Part shown: positions 53,300 through 62,608 of the stretch, piece by piece
Layout: each line of letters opens with the position of its first letter
How positions within the stretch are numbered: the first letter of the stretch is position 1
Source: Pseudomonas paeninsulae
GTDB taxonomy: Bacteria > Pseudomonadota > Gammaproteobacteria > Pseudomonadales > Pseudomonadaceae
DNA: 64,000 nucleotides
Assembly (NCBI RefSeq): GCF_035621475.1
Contig: NZ_CP141799.1
Location: 1,600,501-1,664,500 of the forward strand
Direction: 5' to 3'
Made by a program: the position numbers and the translations under genes
Notes under the pieces: generated by a model
The model's database searches: none
Told to the model about the DNA's origin: nothing
Seen by the model: only the letters and a program-made list of their open reading frames with translations

Positions 53300-53705
53300 T
53301 GGGGTACGCAGACGCCTCTCGGCAGTGCGTGTGCAGATCGCCACTGGTGGCTGTAGCTGCGCGTCAGCACCGTGGCTGTGCCAGTGGCGTGCTGTGCGAG
53401 CTACCATACCCGAGCGATGACACTCAACTGATTACCCAGGCGCCCTGGCCTGCCTGGAGCAGGTGTACCGGTTCGGGTTTCGCCTTCTCCAAGGTCGAGG
53501 TGCTGCTGCTCGTCCTGTGCCCGCTCGGCGAGTACACCGTCAACCTGCACCCCGAGACCCAACAAGAGGAATCGCAGAAGGTGATGGCAGTGCTCGATTC
53601 GGAGGGCGCGAAGTGCGGTTGGGGTTGGGACGCCTTGCGCTCAGGCTTCGTGCCGTCGACGCCGGGGTGGATAATGCGGCGTGATACGTCGGAGTTTGAC
53701 CACAA
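53300..53705 (+). pseudogene. UmuC/RulB C-terminal remnant
   Basis: Reads SGVLCELPYPSDDTQLITQA, then in the other frame LACLEQVYRFGF, then FSKVEVLLLVL and SQKVMAVLDSEGAKCGWGWDALRSGFVPSTPGWIMRRDTS. This follows the C-terminal part of UmuC (ELPYPTDDT, SKAEVLLMDL, LMATLDAIN, WGMRRE). At least two frameshifts; no catalytic domain. Confidence 0.6.
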
Positions 53706-53811
53706 GTCTTGATGGCTCCTGGTCTGTAAAGAGGGGATAAACGGTATGATGTTTAGCTACCGTTCGTCGGTTGATGAGTGGTTCTCGTGGTGTCCAGCGC
53801 AGAAAATCCAG

Positions 53812-53850
53812 TCGAGAAAAAAGCGGGTATAAAGGCGGGTATCGGTTGGC
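53812..53850 (+). repeat. Right-end repeat matching 14242-14283
   Basis: Contains aagcgggtataaaggcgggt; similar to the left-end sequence next to the integrase gene, same orientation. Putative integrase arm sites. Confidence 0.5.
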
Positions 53851-53887
53851 GCAATTCTTTTATTTATACAAGAAAAATCAATGATTT

Positions 53888-54949
53888 ATGAGTGAAAGAA
53901 AAATCATCCACGTTGACTGTGACTGCTTCTATGCCGCTATCGAGATGCGTGACGACCCGAGCCTGGCCGGCAAGCCGTTGGCGGTGGGGGGCGCTGCGGA
54001 CCGCCGTGGGGTGATCGCTACTTGCAATTACGAGGCCCGTGCCTATGGGATACGTTCGGCGATGGCCTCCGGGCATGCGCTGAAACTGTGCCCCGACTTG
54101 CTGATCGTCAAGCCGCGGATGGACGCCTACAAGGCGGTGTCGCGCGAAATTCAGGCGATCTTCCGTGAGTACACCGAGCTGATCGAGCCATTGTCGCTGG
54201 ATGAAGCCTATCTGGACGTTTCGGAAAGCCCGCACTTTGCCGGTAGCGCCACGCGTATCGCCCAGGATATTCGTCGGCGGGTCTCGCAGGAACTGCACAT
54301 CACCGTTTCGGCGGGCGTGGCGCCGAACAAGTTCCTGGCCAAGATCGCTAGCGACTGGAAGAAACCCAACGGTTTGTTCGTGATCACCCCGGATCAGGTC
54401 GAGGCGTTCGTGGCTGCCTTGCCGGTGAGTAAATTGCACGGGGTCGGCAAGGTAACCGCCGACAAGCTGGCGCGGCGCGGCATCCGCACCTGCGCGGATC
54501 TGCGCGAGTGGCAGAAGTTGGGCTTGGTGAAAGAGTTCGGCAGCTTCGGCGAGCGCCTCTGGGGGCTGGCCCGTGGCATCGACGAGCGCCCGGTGCAGAC
54601 CGACAGCCGCCGGCAAACGGTCAGCGTGGAAACCACCTACGACCAGGATCTGCCGGATCTGCCGGCCTGCCTGACGCAACTGCCGCAGTTGCTCGACGAG
54701 TTGACGAGGCGCATGACGCGGCTGGATGCCAGTTATCGGCCGGACAAGCCCTTCGTCAAGATCAAGTTCCACGACTTCACCCAGACCACCCTGGAGCAGG
54801 CCGGGGCGCGCTGGGATCTGGACAGTTACCGGCTGCTGCTGAGCGCGGCTTTCGCGCGCGGCAACAAGCCGGTGCGTTTGTTGGGCGTCGGCGTGCGCCT
54901 GCACGACTTGCGTGGGCGGCATGAGCAGTTGGAGTTGTTTGCGCGGTAG
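53888..54949 (+). CDS. dinB: DNA polymerase IV (DinB)
   Basis: A 353-aa Y-family translesion polymerase: IIHVDCDCFYAAIEMRDDPSL (catalytic Asp), YGIRSAMASGHALKLCP, LSLDEAYLDVSE (catalytic Asp-Glu) and the HhH region LHGVGKVTADKLARRGI. Its first codons and all upstream sequence come from the island (start MSERK; the ancestral start MTARK is at 14109). The promoter has thus been exchanged. No clear LexA box or strong ribosome binding site is visible upstream. Confidence 0.95.
   Translation: MSERKIIHVDCDCFYAAIEMRDDPSLAGKPLAVGGAADRRGVIATCNYEARAYGIRSAMASGHALKLCPDLLIVKPRMDAYKAVSREIQAIFREYTELIEPLSLDEAYLDVSESPHFAGSATRIAQDIRRRVSQELHITVSAGVAPNKFLAKIASDWKKPNGLFVITPDQVEAFVAALPVSKLHGVGKVTADKLARRGIRTCADLREWQKLGLVKEFGSFGERLWGLARGIDERPVQTDSRRQTVSVETTYDQDLPDLPACLTQLPQLLDELTRRMTRLDASYRPDKPFVKIKFHDFTQTTLEQAGARWDLDSYRLLLSAAFARGNKPVRLLGVGVRLHDLRGRHEQLELFAR
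53897..53919 (+). repeat. attR of the island, within dinB
   Basis: 23-bp sequence identical to 14118-14140, covering codons 4-11 of dinB. Confidence 0.85.
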
Positions 54950-54997
54950 GTGGCCCCGCGGATACATCTGCGTGCCACGATCTATGGGTAGGGGCGA

Positions 54998-55067
54998 GTA
55001 GGGTGGGCTTCAGCCCACCGGAGCGGTAATCGAGGTGAGCTGGGGTCGCCGCCCGGCCCACCCTACT
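54998..55067. repeat. REP-like palindromic extragenic element
   Basis: Begins agtagggtggg and ends cccaccctact, with an inner hairpin ggtgggct / agcccacc. Resembles extragenic palindromes common in Pseudomonas. Located between the convergent dinB and META-domain genes; may also terminate transcription. Confidence 0.65.
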
Positions 55068-55072
55068 CAAGG

Positions 55073-55477
55073 TCAGCCTTGTTCCGGCCACAGGCGCAGC
55101 GGCTTGCCTTCTGCGGGCCACAGACGCAGTTGCTCGATCGGCGAGACATCCCAGCGCTGCACCTTGCTCAGGCGATCGAGGAAGCGCGCTTCTTGTTCCA
55201 TCAGTGCCGGGGCGCACATTTTACGGGTGCTGCCGGCGGCGCCGAAACTGAGTTGTGCGCCAGTCAGCTTGTAACTGGCAAACCAGTGATTGCAGCCGGC
55301 GTTGCCATAAGCGCGACCATCCTCGCCGAACGTGATGCTCAGGTGGCTGCGGTCGATCAGCGGGCGTTCGCCAATCCATTCCACTTGATAGGTGCGTTCG
55401 CTCTCAAGTTGCAGTGGCGCGCTGGCGCAACCGAACAGGCTGACGCTGAGCAGGCTGACCGCGAGGGCGCGTTTCAT
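55073..55477 (-). CDS. META/HslJ-domain lipoprotein
   Basis: A 134-aa protein, start ATG at 55477 with GGAAG upstream. Lipoprotein signal LLSVSLFGCAS. META domain: YQVEWIGERPLIDRSHLSITFGEDGRAYGNAGCNHWFASY and TRKMCAPALMEQEARFLDRL. HslJ-like proteins sit in the envelope and are linked to novobiocin and heat tolerance in E. coli. 4-bp overlap with the upstream gene. Confidence 0.88.
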   Translation of the reverse strand: MKRALAVSLLSVSLFGCASAPLQLESERTYQVEWIGERPLIDRSHLSITFGEDGRAYGNAGCNHWFASYKLTGAQLSFGAAGSTRKMCAPALMEQEARFLDRLSKVQRWDVSPIEQLRLWPAEGKPLRLWPEQG

Positions 55478-55911
55478 GCGGCTTCCTTTCGGCATTTAGG
55501 GCACAGGTGGTGGCCGTTCTGGCTGCGCCAGCCCAGTTGGTTGATCCGTGCTTCGGCTGCTGGCGCCTGAGCTTTCTTGCCAAGTGCGGCATCGACGGCA
55601 AACTCGAAGTCGAGCTGGGTGGCGCAGCCGTCGCATTTGACCTGCCAATTGAAGATTGCCAATTCGCCAAAGACCGGGCCTTTGGCCACTGCAACCCATT
55701 GCCCGTGAGGGTTGATCAGGTGGCGCACCTTTTCGACCTCTAAGCGCATGCTCAGCTCACGGCTGCCTTTGAGGGTGACCAGTAGGCTGTCGCCGCTGCG
55801 CATCGAGCCGCCGTTGCCGGTGACCTGGTAGCGGCCCGGTGCCAGTGCGCGGCATTCAGTCAGGGTATGTTCAGGATTGAGCAGGGTGTAGCGAAAGTCG
55901 TGTTCGGCCAT
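55474..55911 (-). CDS. Conserved protein with zinc-ribbon end, 145 aa
   Basis: Begins MAEHDFRYTLLNPEHTLTECRALAPGRYQV. The second half has CDGCATQ (CxxC) and the last residues LCPKCRKEAA (CxxC), together a likely zinc site. A beta-rich middle (SMRSGDSLLVTLKGSRELSMRLEVEKV) looks like a PilZ-like or OB-type barrel. Function unknown; operon with the META lipoprotein. Confidence 0.75.
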   Translation of the reverse strand: MAEHDFRYTLLNPEHTLTECRALAPGRYQVTGNGGSMRSGDSLLVTLKGSRELSMRLEVEKVRHLINPHGQWVAVAKGPVFGELAIFNWQVKCDGCATQLDFEFAVDAALGKKAQAPAAEARINQLGWRSQNGHHLCPKCRKEAA

Positions 55912-55938
55912 GGTTCCTCCAAGTCAGCGCAAATGCTA

Positions 55939-56934
55939 TCACGCGCCGGCCTGCACCTGATTGCTCGGTGTGCCGTCGGCCCAGGCGGTGATGTTGTCCA
56001 GGGTGGTGTGGGCGATAGCTGCCAGCGCTTCTTGGGTGAGGAAGGCCTGGTGGGCGGTGATGATGACGTTGGGGAAGCTCAGCAGGCGCGCCAATACGTC
56101 GTCCTGCAGCGGCAGGTCGGAACAGTCCTCGAAAAACAGCTCGGCCTCCTCCTCATAAACATCTAGGCCCAGGAAGCCGAGCTGGCCGCTTTTCAATGCG
56201 CCGATCAGCGCCGGGGTATCGATCAGGGCACCGCGTCCGGTGTTGATCAGCATGACCCCAGGTTTCATCTGCTGCAGGCTCTGGGCGTTGATCAAATGGT
56301 GGCTGCTCTCGGTCAGCGGACAATGCAGGCTGATGATGTCGCTGTCGGCCAACAGTTGCGCCAGTGATACCTGGCTACCGCCCAATGCCCCCAAACCAGC
56401 CACGGGGAACGGGTCGAACACCTGCAGGCGGCAGCCAAAGCCGGCCATGATCCGTGCGAAGACCATGCCGATCTGGCCGCCGCCGATGATGCCAATGTTC
56501 TTGCCGTGCAGGTCGAAGCCGGTCAGGCCGTGCAGGGAAAAATCACCTTCGCGGGTGCGGTTGAAGGCGCGGTGAATGCGCCGGTTGAGTGCCAGGATCA
56601 ACGCCACCGCATGCTCGGCCACCGCGTGCGATGAGTAGGCGGGCACCCTGACTACGCACAGGCCAAGCCGCTGCGCTGCCTTGAGGTCGACATGGTTGTA
56701 GCCCGCCGAGCGCAGGGCAATCAGGCGTGTGCCGCCGGCAGCCAGGCGCTCCAGCACGGGTGCCGAGAGTTCATCATTGATAAAGGCGCAGACCACGTCA
56801 TGGCCCGCCGCCAGGGTGGCGCTGTCGGTGGTCAGGCGCGCCTGCTGGAAATGCAATTGATAGTCAGCGGGCGCGCCGGCGGCATTAAAGCTGTCGCTGT
56901 CATAGGGCTTGCTACTGAAAAAGAGGATTCGCAT
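55939..56934 (-). CDS. ldhA: Fermentative D-lactate dehydrogenase
   Basis: A 331-aa NAD-dependent 2-hydroxyacid dehydrogenase: nucleotide motif KNIGIIGGGQIGMVFARI, substrate Arg in LINTGRGALIDT, Glu in LGLDVYEEEAELFFED and catalytic His in VIITAHQAFLT. Converts pyruvate and D-lactate. Matches ldhA of the same Pseudomonas neighbourhood. Confidence 0.93.
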   Translation of the reverse strand: MRILFFSSKPYDSDSFNAAGAPADYQLHFQQARLTTDSATLAAGHDVVCAFINDELSAPVLERLAAGGTRLIALRSAGYNHVDLKAAQRLGLCVVRVPAYSSHAVAEHAVALILALNRRIHRAFNRTREGDFSLHGLTGFDLHGKNIGIIGGGQIGMVFARIMAGFGCRLQVFDPFPVAGLGALGGSQVSLAQLLADSDIISLHCPLTESSHHLINAQSLQQMKPGVMLINTGRGALIDTPALIGALKSGQLGFLGLDVYEEEAELFFEDCSDLPLQDDVLARLLSFPNVIITAHQAFLTQEALAAIAHTTLDNITAWADGTPSNQVQAGA

Positions 56935-57227
56935 GCTGACTCCAGGTGGCCTGTACGGTTAGTTGGTTAGCTCAAATTCGCCGGTCTGAGCCGCATCTGT
57001 GGGTGGCCCGCCCTCGGTTGTCCTGCACCGCGCCAGTACCGCCTGGCAGTCCTGTGGGCTGGATTCGCCGCGGGGCGCACGAGCCACCCGGAGGTGGAAA
57101 ATGCCGCAAGCGCCGCCGGCGCCCCCATGGGTGGGGAGGGTAGGAAAATGTCGGGTACATTTCGCGAGCGGTCACGGCCTCCCGCAAGGCTCTGGAACAT
57201 GGATAAACGGATTAACCGATCAGGCGC
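56935..57227. other. Intergenic between gacS and ldhA
   Basis: About 290 bp with GC-rich inverted segments but no supported gene or small RNA. Confidence 0.4.
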
Positions 57228-59981
57228 CTAGGCACTGATCTGCGCCTCTTTGGCCAATCGTTCGATGGCGGCATCGAGCAGGTCCAGTGCGCTGGGCGCG
57301 ACGGGGTCATTCTGTTTCAACAGGGTTTCGCTGCGCTGACAGGCGGCCCGCAGTTGTGGTACGCCGCAATAGCGGGTCGCGCCGTGCAGGCGGTGCACGC
57401 GTTCGATCAGGGCATTACGATCGCCCGCCCCGCGGGCCTGGCGGATGGCTTGGCGGTCGGCCGGCAGCCCGGCCAGCAGCATGCTCAGCATGTCGGCAGC
57501 CAGGTCGGCTTTGCCAGCTGCCAGGCGCAGGCCTTCTTCGCTGTCCAGTACCCGCAGGGCACGGTCTGCGTTGGCGCTTTCGCTGGTTTGCTCGGGGCCT
57601 TGGTTGCGCAGCGCCAGCCCGGTCCATTTGAGCACGACCTGGGCCAGTTGCCGTTCGCTGATGGGCTTGGTCAGGTAGTCATCCAGGCCGCTTTGCAATA
57701 GGGCGCGTTTTTCGTTGGCCAGGGCATGGGCCGTCAGGGCGACTATGGGGACGGGGGACTGGCCGTGTTCGCCCTCATGCTGGCGAATCGCTTCGGTGGT
57801 TTGGCGGCCATCCATGCCAGGCATCTGCACGTCCATGAGAATCAGGTCGAAGCTGTGCTGCTGGTATTTTTCCAGGGCTTCGTAACCGCTGTTGGCGGTG
57901 CTGACTTGAGCGCCCATGTCGTCCAGCAGGGTTTGTACCAGCAGCAGATTGGCCGGATTGTCGTCGACGCAGAGCACCCGCGGTGGGCGGCTGGCCCCGG
58001 GCGGACTGGTTTCCGCGCGTGCTTGGCGCGGGCTGACCAGTTCGGCCAGCGCGCGCTGCAGCTTGCGTGTGCAGGCGGGTTTGGCCTGCAACTGGTTGTG
58101 TCCGTCGGGCAGTACTTCGTGATAGAGCGCCTGTTCGGTGGTCGGGCAGAGCACCACGGTCTTGCAGGCGAGGCGCTCGAGATCCCAGATGCGCTGGCCC
58201 AGTCGCTCCGGCGGCAGGTGCTGGGCGGTGACGCCGAGCACGGCGATACTCATCGGTTGGCTGCTGTGGTGCGCGCTGGCGACCGCCTCGAGCAGGTTGT
58301 CGAGATTGTCGAAGGCGCTGACCAGCAGGCCGCAATCTTCCAGTTGATGCTGCAAGGCCTGGCGTGACAGCTCGTGGCTTTCCAGGATGGCCGCGCGGCG
58401 ACCGAGCAGTGGCGGGCGGGGCAGGTCTTCGGCGTCATCCCGGGCTTTCGGCAGGCTCAGACTGATCCAGAACTCCGAGCCCTCGCCAGGCGTGCTGTCG
58501 ACACCGATCTCGCCGCCCATTTGCTCGATCAGGCGCTTGGATATCACCAGGCCAAGGCCGGTGCCGCCGGCCTGGCGCGACAGTGAATTGTCGGCCTGAC
58601 TGAAGGCCTGGAACAGTGCGCGCAGGTCTTCGTTGGACAGGCCGATACCGGTGTCGCGCACGCTGATGCGCAGTTGGGCGCGGTCGGCGTTGTCGTCTTC
58701 GAGCATGGCGCGCATGACGATGCTGCCTTCACGGGTGAACTTGATCGCGTTGCTGACCAGGTTGGTGAGGATCTGCTTGAGCCGCTGCGGGTCGCCGAGC
58801 AGCGTCAGTGGCGTGTCGCGGTAGACCAGGCTGAGCAGCTCCAGGCGTTTTTCATGGGCGGCTGGGGCGAGAATGGTCAGGGTGTCTTGCAGCAGGTCGC
58901 GCAGGTTGAAGGGGATGTTTTCCAGGATCAGCTTTCCGGCCTCGATCTTGGAGAAGTCGAGCACCTCATTGATGATTCCAAGCAGGCTATCGGCGGATTT
59001 TTCAATGGTGCCCAGGTAATCCTGTTGGCGTGGGGTCAGCTCGCTTTTCTGCAGCAGGTTGGTGAAGCCGAGAATGCCGTTGAGTGGGGTGCGGATTTCG
59101 TGGCTCATGTTGGCGAGGAATTCGGATTTGATCCGGCTGGCCTCCAGGGCTTCCCGGCGGGCGAAGTCCAACTCGATATTCTGGATCTCGATGGTCTCCA
59201 GATTCTGCCGTACGTCTTCGGTGGCTTGGTCGACGCTGTGCTGCAACTCTTCCTGGGCGTTGAGCAGGGATTCGGCCATGCGGTTGATGCCCGAGGCCAG
59301 TTCATCCAGTTCATGGCTGCCGAGTGGTGGCAGGCGGGTGTGCAGGTGACCATCCTTGAGCTGGGCGACGCTGTATTTGATCTGCCGCAAGGGTCCGTTG
59401 ATGCTGCGGCTCATGCGCAGGGCGAGCAGGGCGGTGACAATCAGTCCGGTGCTGATCAGCAGCAGGCTGGCAAGCAGGCTGCGGTAGCCCTTGAGCAGGG
59501 TGCCGTGGTGTGACAGCTCCAACTCGACCCAGCCGAGCAAGTCGCTGTCAGGTTGTGTCAGCGGCTCGCCAGTAAGTGTTAGATGTTGTGCCAGCACTGG
59601 CAGGAGAAAGCGTGTGGCATCCGCACTGCTGCGCCGGACCATTTGGCTCGGCTCATCGCTGGGCGGTTGATCGAGCATGCTCGGGCCAGCATGGACCAGG
59701 CTCTCGCGCTCAACGCCGAGGAAGCTGACGGCTCTTACGTCCGGCTGCTCGAGTGTCTGCGTGGCAATGCGTTGCAGCAGGGCGGCGTCATGCTGTTGCA
59801 AGGCGGGCGCTGCCAGCGGCGCCAGTTGTTCGGCGATCATCTGCCCGCGTTGCAGCAGTTGCGCCTGCAGATCAGACAGTTGCACCCAGGTGAAATAACC
59901 ACCCAGCACCAGTGCCAACAGGCTGGTGGGCAGCAGGGTGAGCATGAGCACACGGCCTTTAATGCCTAGATCCTTGAACAC
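57228..59981 (-). CDS. gacS: GacS/BarA hybrid sensor kinase
   Basis: A 917-aa tripartite kinase. GTG at 59981 with GGAAGGAAA upstream gives [30 protein letters not shown]. Two membrane helices bound a periplasmic loop; HAMP, then H box [20 protein letters not shown] and G boxes ([16 protein letters not shown]). Receiver: [14 protein letters not shown] and [14 protein letters not shown]-terminal HPt with [13 protein letters not shown]. Phosphorylates GacA and so drives RsmY/RsmZ small RNAs controlling secondary metabolism and biofilm. Confidence 0.95.
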   Translation of the reverse strand: MFKDLGIKGRVLMLTLLPTSLLALVLGGYFTWVQLSDLQAQLLQRGQMIAEQLAPLAAPALQQHDAALLQRIATQTLEQPDVRAVSFLGVERESLVHAGPSMLDQPPSDEPSQMVRRSSADATRFLLPVLAQHLTLTGEPLTQPDSDLLGWVELELSHHGTLLKGYRSLLASLLLISTGLIVTALLALRMSRSINGPLRQIKYSVAQLKDGHLHTRLPPLGSHELDELASGINRMAESLLNAQEELQHSVDQATEDVRQNLETIEIQNIELDFARREALEASRIKSEFLANMSHEIRTPLNGILGFTNLLQKSELTPRQQDYLGTIEKSADSLLGIINEVLDFSKIEAGKLILENIPFNLRDLLQDTLTILAPAAHEKRLELLSLVYRDTPLTLLGDPQRLKQILTNLVSNAIKFTREGSIVMRAMLEDDNADRAQLRISVRDTGIGLSNEDLRALFQAFSQADNSLSRQAGGTGLGLVISKRLIEQMGGEIGVDSTPGEGSEFWISLSLPKARDDAEDLPRPPLLGRRAAILESHELSRQALQHQLEDCGLLVSAFDNLDNLLEAVASAHHSSQPMSIAVLGVTAQHLPPERLGQRIWDLERLACKTVVLCPTTEQALYHEVLPDGHNQLQAKPACTRKLQRALAELVSPRQARAETSPPGASRPPRVLCVDDNPANLLLVQTLLDDMGAQVSTANSGYEALEKYQQHSFDLILMDVQMPGMDGRQTTEAIRQHEGEHGQSPVPIVALTAHALANEKRALLQSGLDDYLTKPISERQLAQVVLKWTGLALRNQGPEQTSESANADRALRVLDSEEGLRLAAGKADLAADMLSMLLAGLPADRQAIRQARGAGDRNALIERVHRLHGATRYCGVPQLRAACQRSETLLKQNDPVAPSALDLLDAAIERLAKEAQISA

Positions 59982-60166
59982 AAATTTCCTTCCTCGTTGC
60001 CTGTTGGCTGAACTCAAGCTGGCAGTGTAGCGGCTGGTCTTGACGGAACAACAGTGGCGTCGCCCTGGCAGCATGCTGCAACAAGGCGGCCCATCGGCGG
60101 TTATGGCCACTGCCCGTTTGCCGCTATCATAGGGACCCTTCCAGCTACCTGGACCTGATCGCCGCC

Positions 60167-61072
60167 ATGACCTTGCAATACCCTACTATCGCCGATTGCG
60201 TCGGCAACACTCCGCTGGTGCGTTTGCAGCGCCTGCCCGGCAATACGTCCAATACCTTGCTGTTGAAGCTGGAAGGTAACAATCCTGCTGGCTCGGTGAA
60301 GGACCGGCCGGCGCTGTCGATGATTAACCGGGCCGAGTTGCGCGGCGATATCCACCCCGGCGATACCCTGATCGAGGCCACCTCCGGTAACACCGGTATT
60401 GCCCTGGCGATGGCCGCGGCGATCAAGGGTTACAAGATGATCCTGATCATGCCGGACAACTCCACCGCCGAGCGCAAGGCGGCGATGACCGCCTACGGTG
60501 CCGAGTTGGTGCTGGTGTCGCGCGAGGAGGGCATGGAAGGGGCTCGCGACCTGGCCGACAGTCTCGAGCGCGGGGGGCGCGGCAAGGTGCTCGATCAGTT
60601 CGCCAATGGCGACAACCCCGAGGCGCACTATCAAGGTACTGGCCCGGAAATCTGGCGCCAGACCCAGGGGCAGATCACCCACTTCATCAGTTCCATGGGT
60701 ACCACCGGGACTATCATGGGGGTATCGCGCTACCTCAAGGAGCAGAACCCGCAGGTGCAGATCGTCGGTTTGCAGCCGATGGAAGGCGCGACCATTCCCG
60801 GTATCCGCCGCTGGCCCGAGGAGTATCTGCCGAAGATCTACCAGGCCAGCCGCGTTGACCGGATTATCGACATGGCCCAGCGCGAAGCCGAGGATGCGAC
60901 GCGCCGTCTGGCGCGTGAAGAAGGCATCTTCTGCGGCGTGTCCTCCGGTGGGGCGGTGGCGGCGATGCTGCGCCTGTCGGCTGAAGTGGAAAACGCGGTG
61001 ATGGTGGCGATCATCTGCGATCGCGGCGATCGCTACCTGTCGACGGGCGTGTACGACACGCCGGAGCTCTGA
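60167..61072 (+). CDS. cysM: Cysteine synthase B
   Basis: A 301-aa PLP enzyme: PLP lysine in [16 protein letters not shown], phosphate/substrate loop [15 protein letters not shown], and glycine loop [17 protein letters not shown]. Makes cysteine (or S-sulfocysteine from thiosulfate) from O-acetylserine. Divergent from gacS; its stop overlaps the rlmD start (TGATG). Confidence 0.95.
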   Translation: MTLQYPTIADCVGNTPLVRLQRLPGNTSNTLLLKLEGNNPAGSVKDRPALSMINRAELRGDIHPGDTLIEATSGNTGIALAMAAAIKGYKMILIMPDNSTAERKAAMTAYGAELVLVSREEGMEGARDLADSLERGGRGKVLDQFANGDNPEAHYQGTGPEIWRQTQGQITHFISSMGTTGTIMGVSRYLKEQNPQVQIVGLQPMEGATIPGIRRWPEEYLPKIYQASRVDRIIDMAQREAEDATRRLAREEGIFCGVSSGGAVAAMLRLSAEVENAVMVAIICDRGDRYLSTGVYDTPEL

Positions 61073-62424
61073 TGGCCAAGAAAATCAGCGGTTTACGCTT
61101 CCAGCCCAGTGGCGGCGTGCGCGCGGCGCAAATACCGGTCGGCAAGAAGCAGAAGCTCAACATCGAACGGTTGGCCAACGATGGTCGCGGCATTGCCTTT
61201 GTCGAGGGGCGCACCTGGTTCGTCAGCGGCGCCCTGCCCGGCGAGCAGGTCGAAGCCCGGGTGCTGGGCGCACGCAGTCAGGTGGTCGAGGCCCGCAGCG
61301 AGCGGATTCTCAGCGCCAGCCCCGAGCGGCGGGTGGAACCTTGTGTCCATGCGCGCATCTGTGGCGGTTGCAGCGTCCAGCACATGAGCCATGCCGATCA
61401 GTTGGCCCTCAAGCAGCGCATGCTCAGCGAACAGTTCAGCCGGTTGGCTGACTTGCAACCGGATGAGTGGGCACCACCATTGGTCGGGCCGGAGTTCGCC
61501 TACCGTCGCCGCGCGCGCATCGCCGTGCGCTGGGACGTCAAACACAAACGACTGGACGTTGGCTTTCGCGCGGCGGCCAGCCAGGACATCGTCGCCATCG
61601 TCGATTGCCTGGTGCTGGTCCCGCCCTTGCAGCCGATTCTGCGCGCGTTGCCGGCGGTCTTGGCTGAGCTGGATAGCCCCCAGGCCATTGGCCATGTCGA
61701 GTTATTCCATGGCAGTGCCAGCGCTGTCTTGGTGCGTCACACTGCCGCCTTTGGCGAGGCCGATCTGGCGCGCTTGCAGGCGTTCTGCGTGGCCCATGAT
61801 GCGCAACTCTGGCTGCATGGTATCGGTGAGCCGCAGCCGTTCGAGCCAGAGCAAAGCCTGGGCTACCGCCTGCAGCGCTGGGATTTGCAGTTGGCCTATC
61901 GGCCCGGCGACTTTGTTCAGGTCAATGCGCCGGTGAACGAGGCGATGATCGCCCAGGCGCTGGACTGGCTGGCTCCGCAGGCGGATGAACGGGTACTGGA
62001 TCTGTTCTGCGGTCTGGGTAATTTCGCCTTGCCGCTGGCGCGCCTGACGCGTGAAGTAGTGGCGGTGGAGGGGGTGCAGGCGATGGTCGAGCGGGCGGCG
62101 CAGAATGCGGCGAGCAACGGCATCGACAACCTGCATTTTTTCCAGGCCGACCTGGCGAATCCGCTGATCGAGAGTGGCTGGGCGCGAGGCGGTTTTGCCG
62201 CCGTGCTGCTCGACCCGCCGCGTGATGGTGCGTTGCAGGTGGTCAGGCAGATTGGCGCACTGGGCGCCAAGCGCCTGGTCTATGTGTCGTGCAACCCGAC
62301 TACGCTGGCGCGTGACAGCGCCGAGTTGCTGGCGCAGGGTTATCGGCTGGAAAAGGCCGGCATCCTCGATATGTTTCCGCAAACGGCGCATGTCGAGGCG
62401 ATGGCGTTGTTTGTCAGGCAATAG
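61072..62424 (+). CDS. rlmD: 23S rRNA (uracil-1939-C5) methyltransferase RlmD
   Basis: A 450-aa enzyme: N-terminal TRAM domain ([31 protein letters not shown]), Fe-S cysteines [14 protein letters not shown] plus a later Cys, SAM motif [16 protein letters not shown], and catalytic [12 protein letters not shown]. Formerly rumA/ygcA. Coupled to cysM and followed by relA, the usual Pseudomonas order. Confidence 0.95.
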   Translation: MAKKISGLRFQPSGGVRAAQIPVGKKQKLNIERLANDGRGIAFVEGRTWFVSGALPGEQVEARVLGARSQVVEARSERILSASPERRVEPCVHARICGGCSVQHMSHADQLALKQRMLSEQFSRLADLQPDEWAPPLVGPEFAYRRRARIAVRWDVKHKRLDVGFRAAASQDIVAIVDCLVLVPPLQPILRALPAVLAELDSPQAIGHVELFHGSASAVLVRHTAAFGEADLARLQAFCVAHDAQLWLHGIGEPQPFEPEQSLGYRLQRWDLQLAYRPGDFVQVNAPVNEAMIAQALDWLAPQADERVLDLFCGLGNFALPLARLTREVVAVEGVQAMVERAAQNAASNGIDNLHFFQADLANPLIESGWARGGFAAVLLDPPRDGALQVVRQIGALGAKRLVYVSCNPTTLARDSAELLAQGYRLEKAGILDMFPQTAHVEAMALFVRQ

Positions 62425-62608
62425 GTTGAAAGAGCGTAGCTAGGGATGAACGGCCAGCCAAAGCACTTGGCTTTGGCGTCATCAGCCCTTATCTACGCTG
62501 TGCAGGGGCGCATAAGGATTGTGCCTTAAAGTGGTTAAACCGACCGGGTCGAAGAAATCCGGCGACTGTTTGGTGTGCGTGGCGCGCACCCTAGGGAAGG
62601 TAAGCAAG

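Larger units (their letters stand above)
14118..53919. mobile_element. Integrated genomic island with copper-resistance cargo
   Basis: Bounded by 23-bp repeats at 14118-14140 and 53897-53919 within dinB. It carries a tyrosine integrase and alpA next to attL, conjugation remnants (trbI, trbG, DUF2274), two intact IS elements and a large copper-resistance cargo. GC varies sharply between modules, so it is a mosaic. The Trb set is incomplete and trbI is frameshifted, so the element is probably no longer self-transmissible, though the integrase looks intact. Confidence 0.85.
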
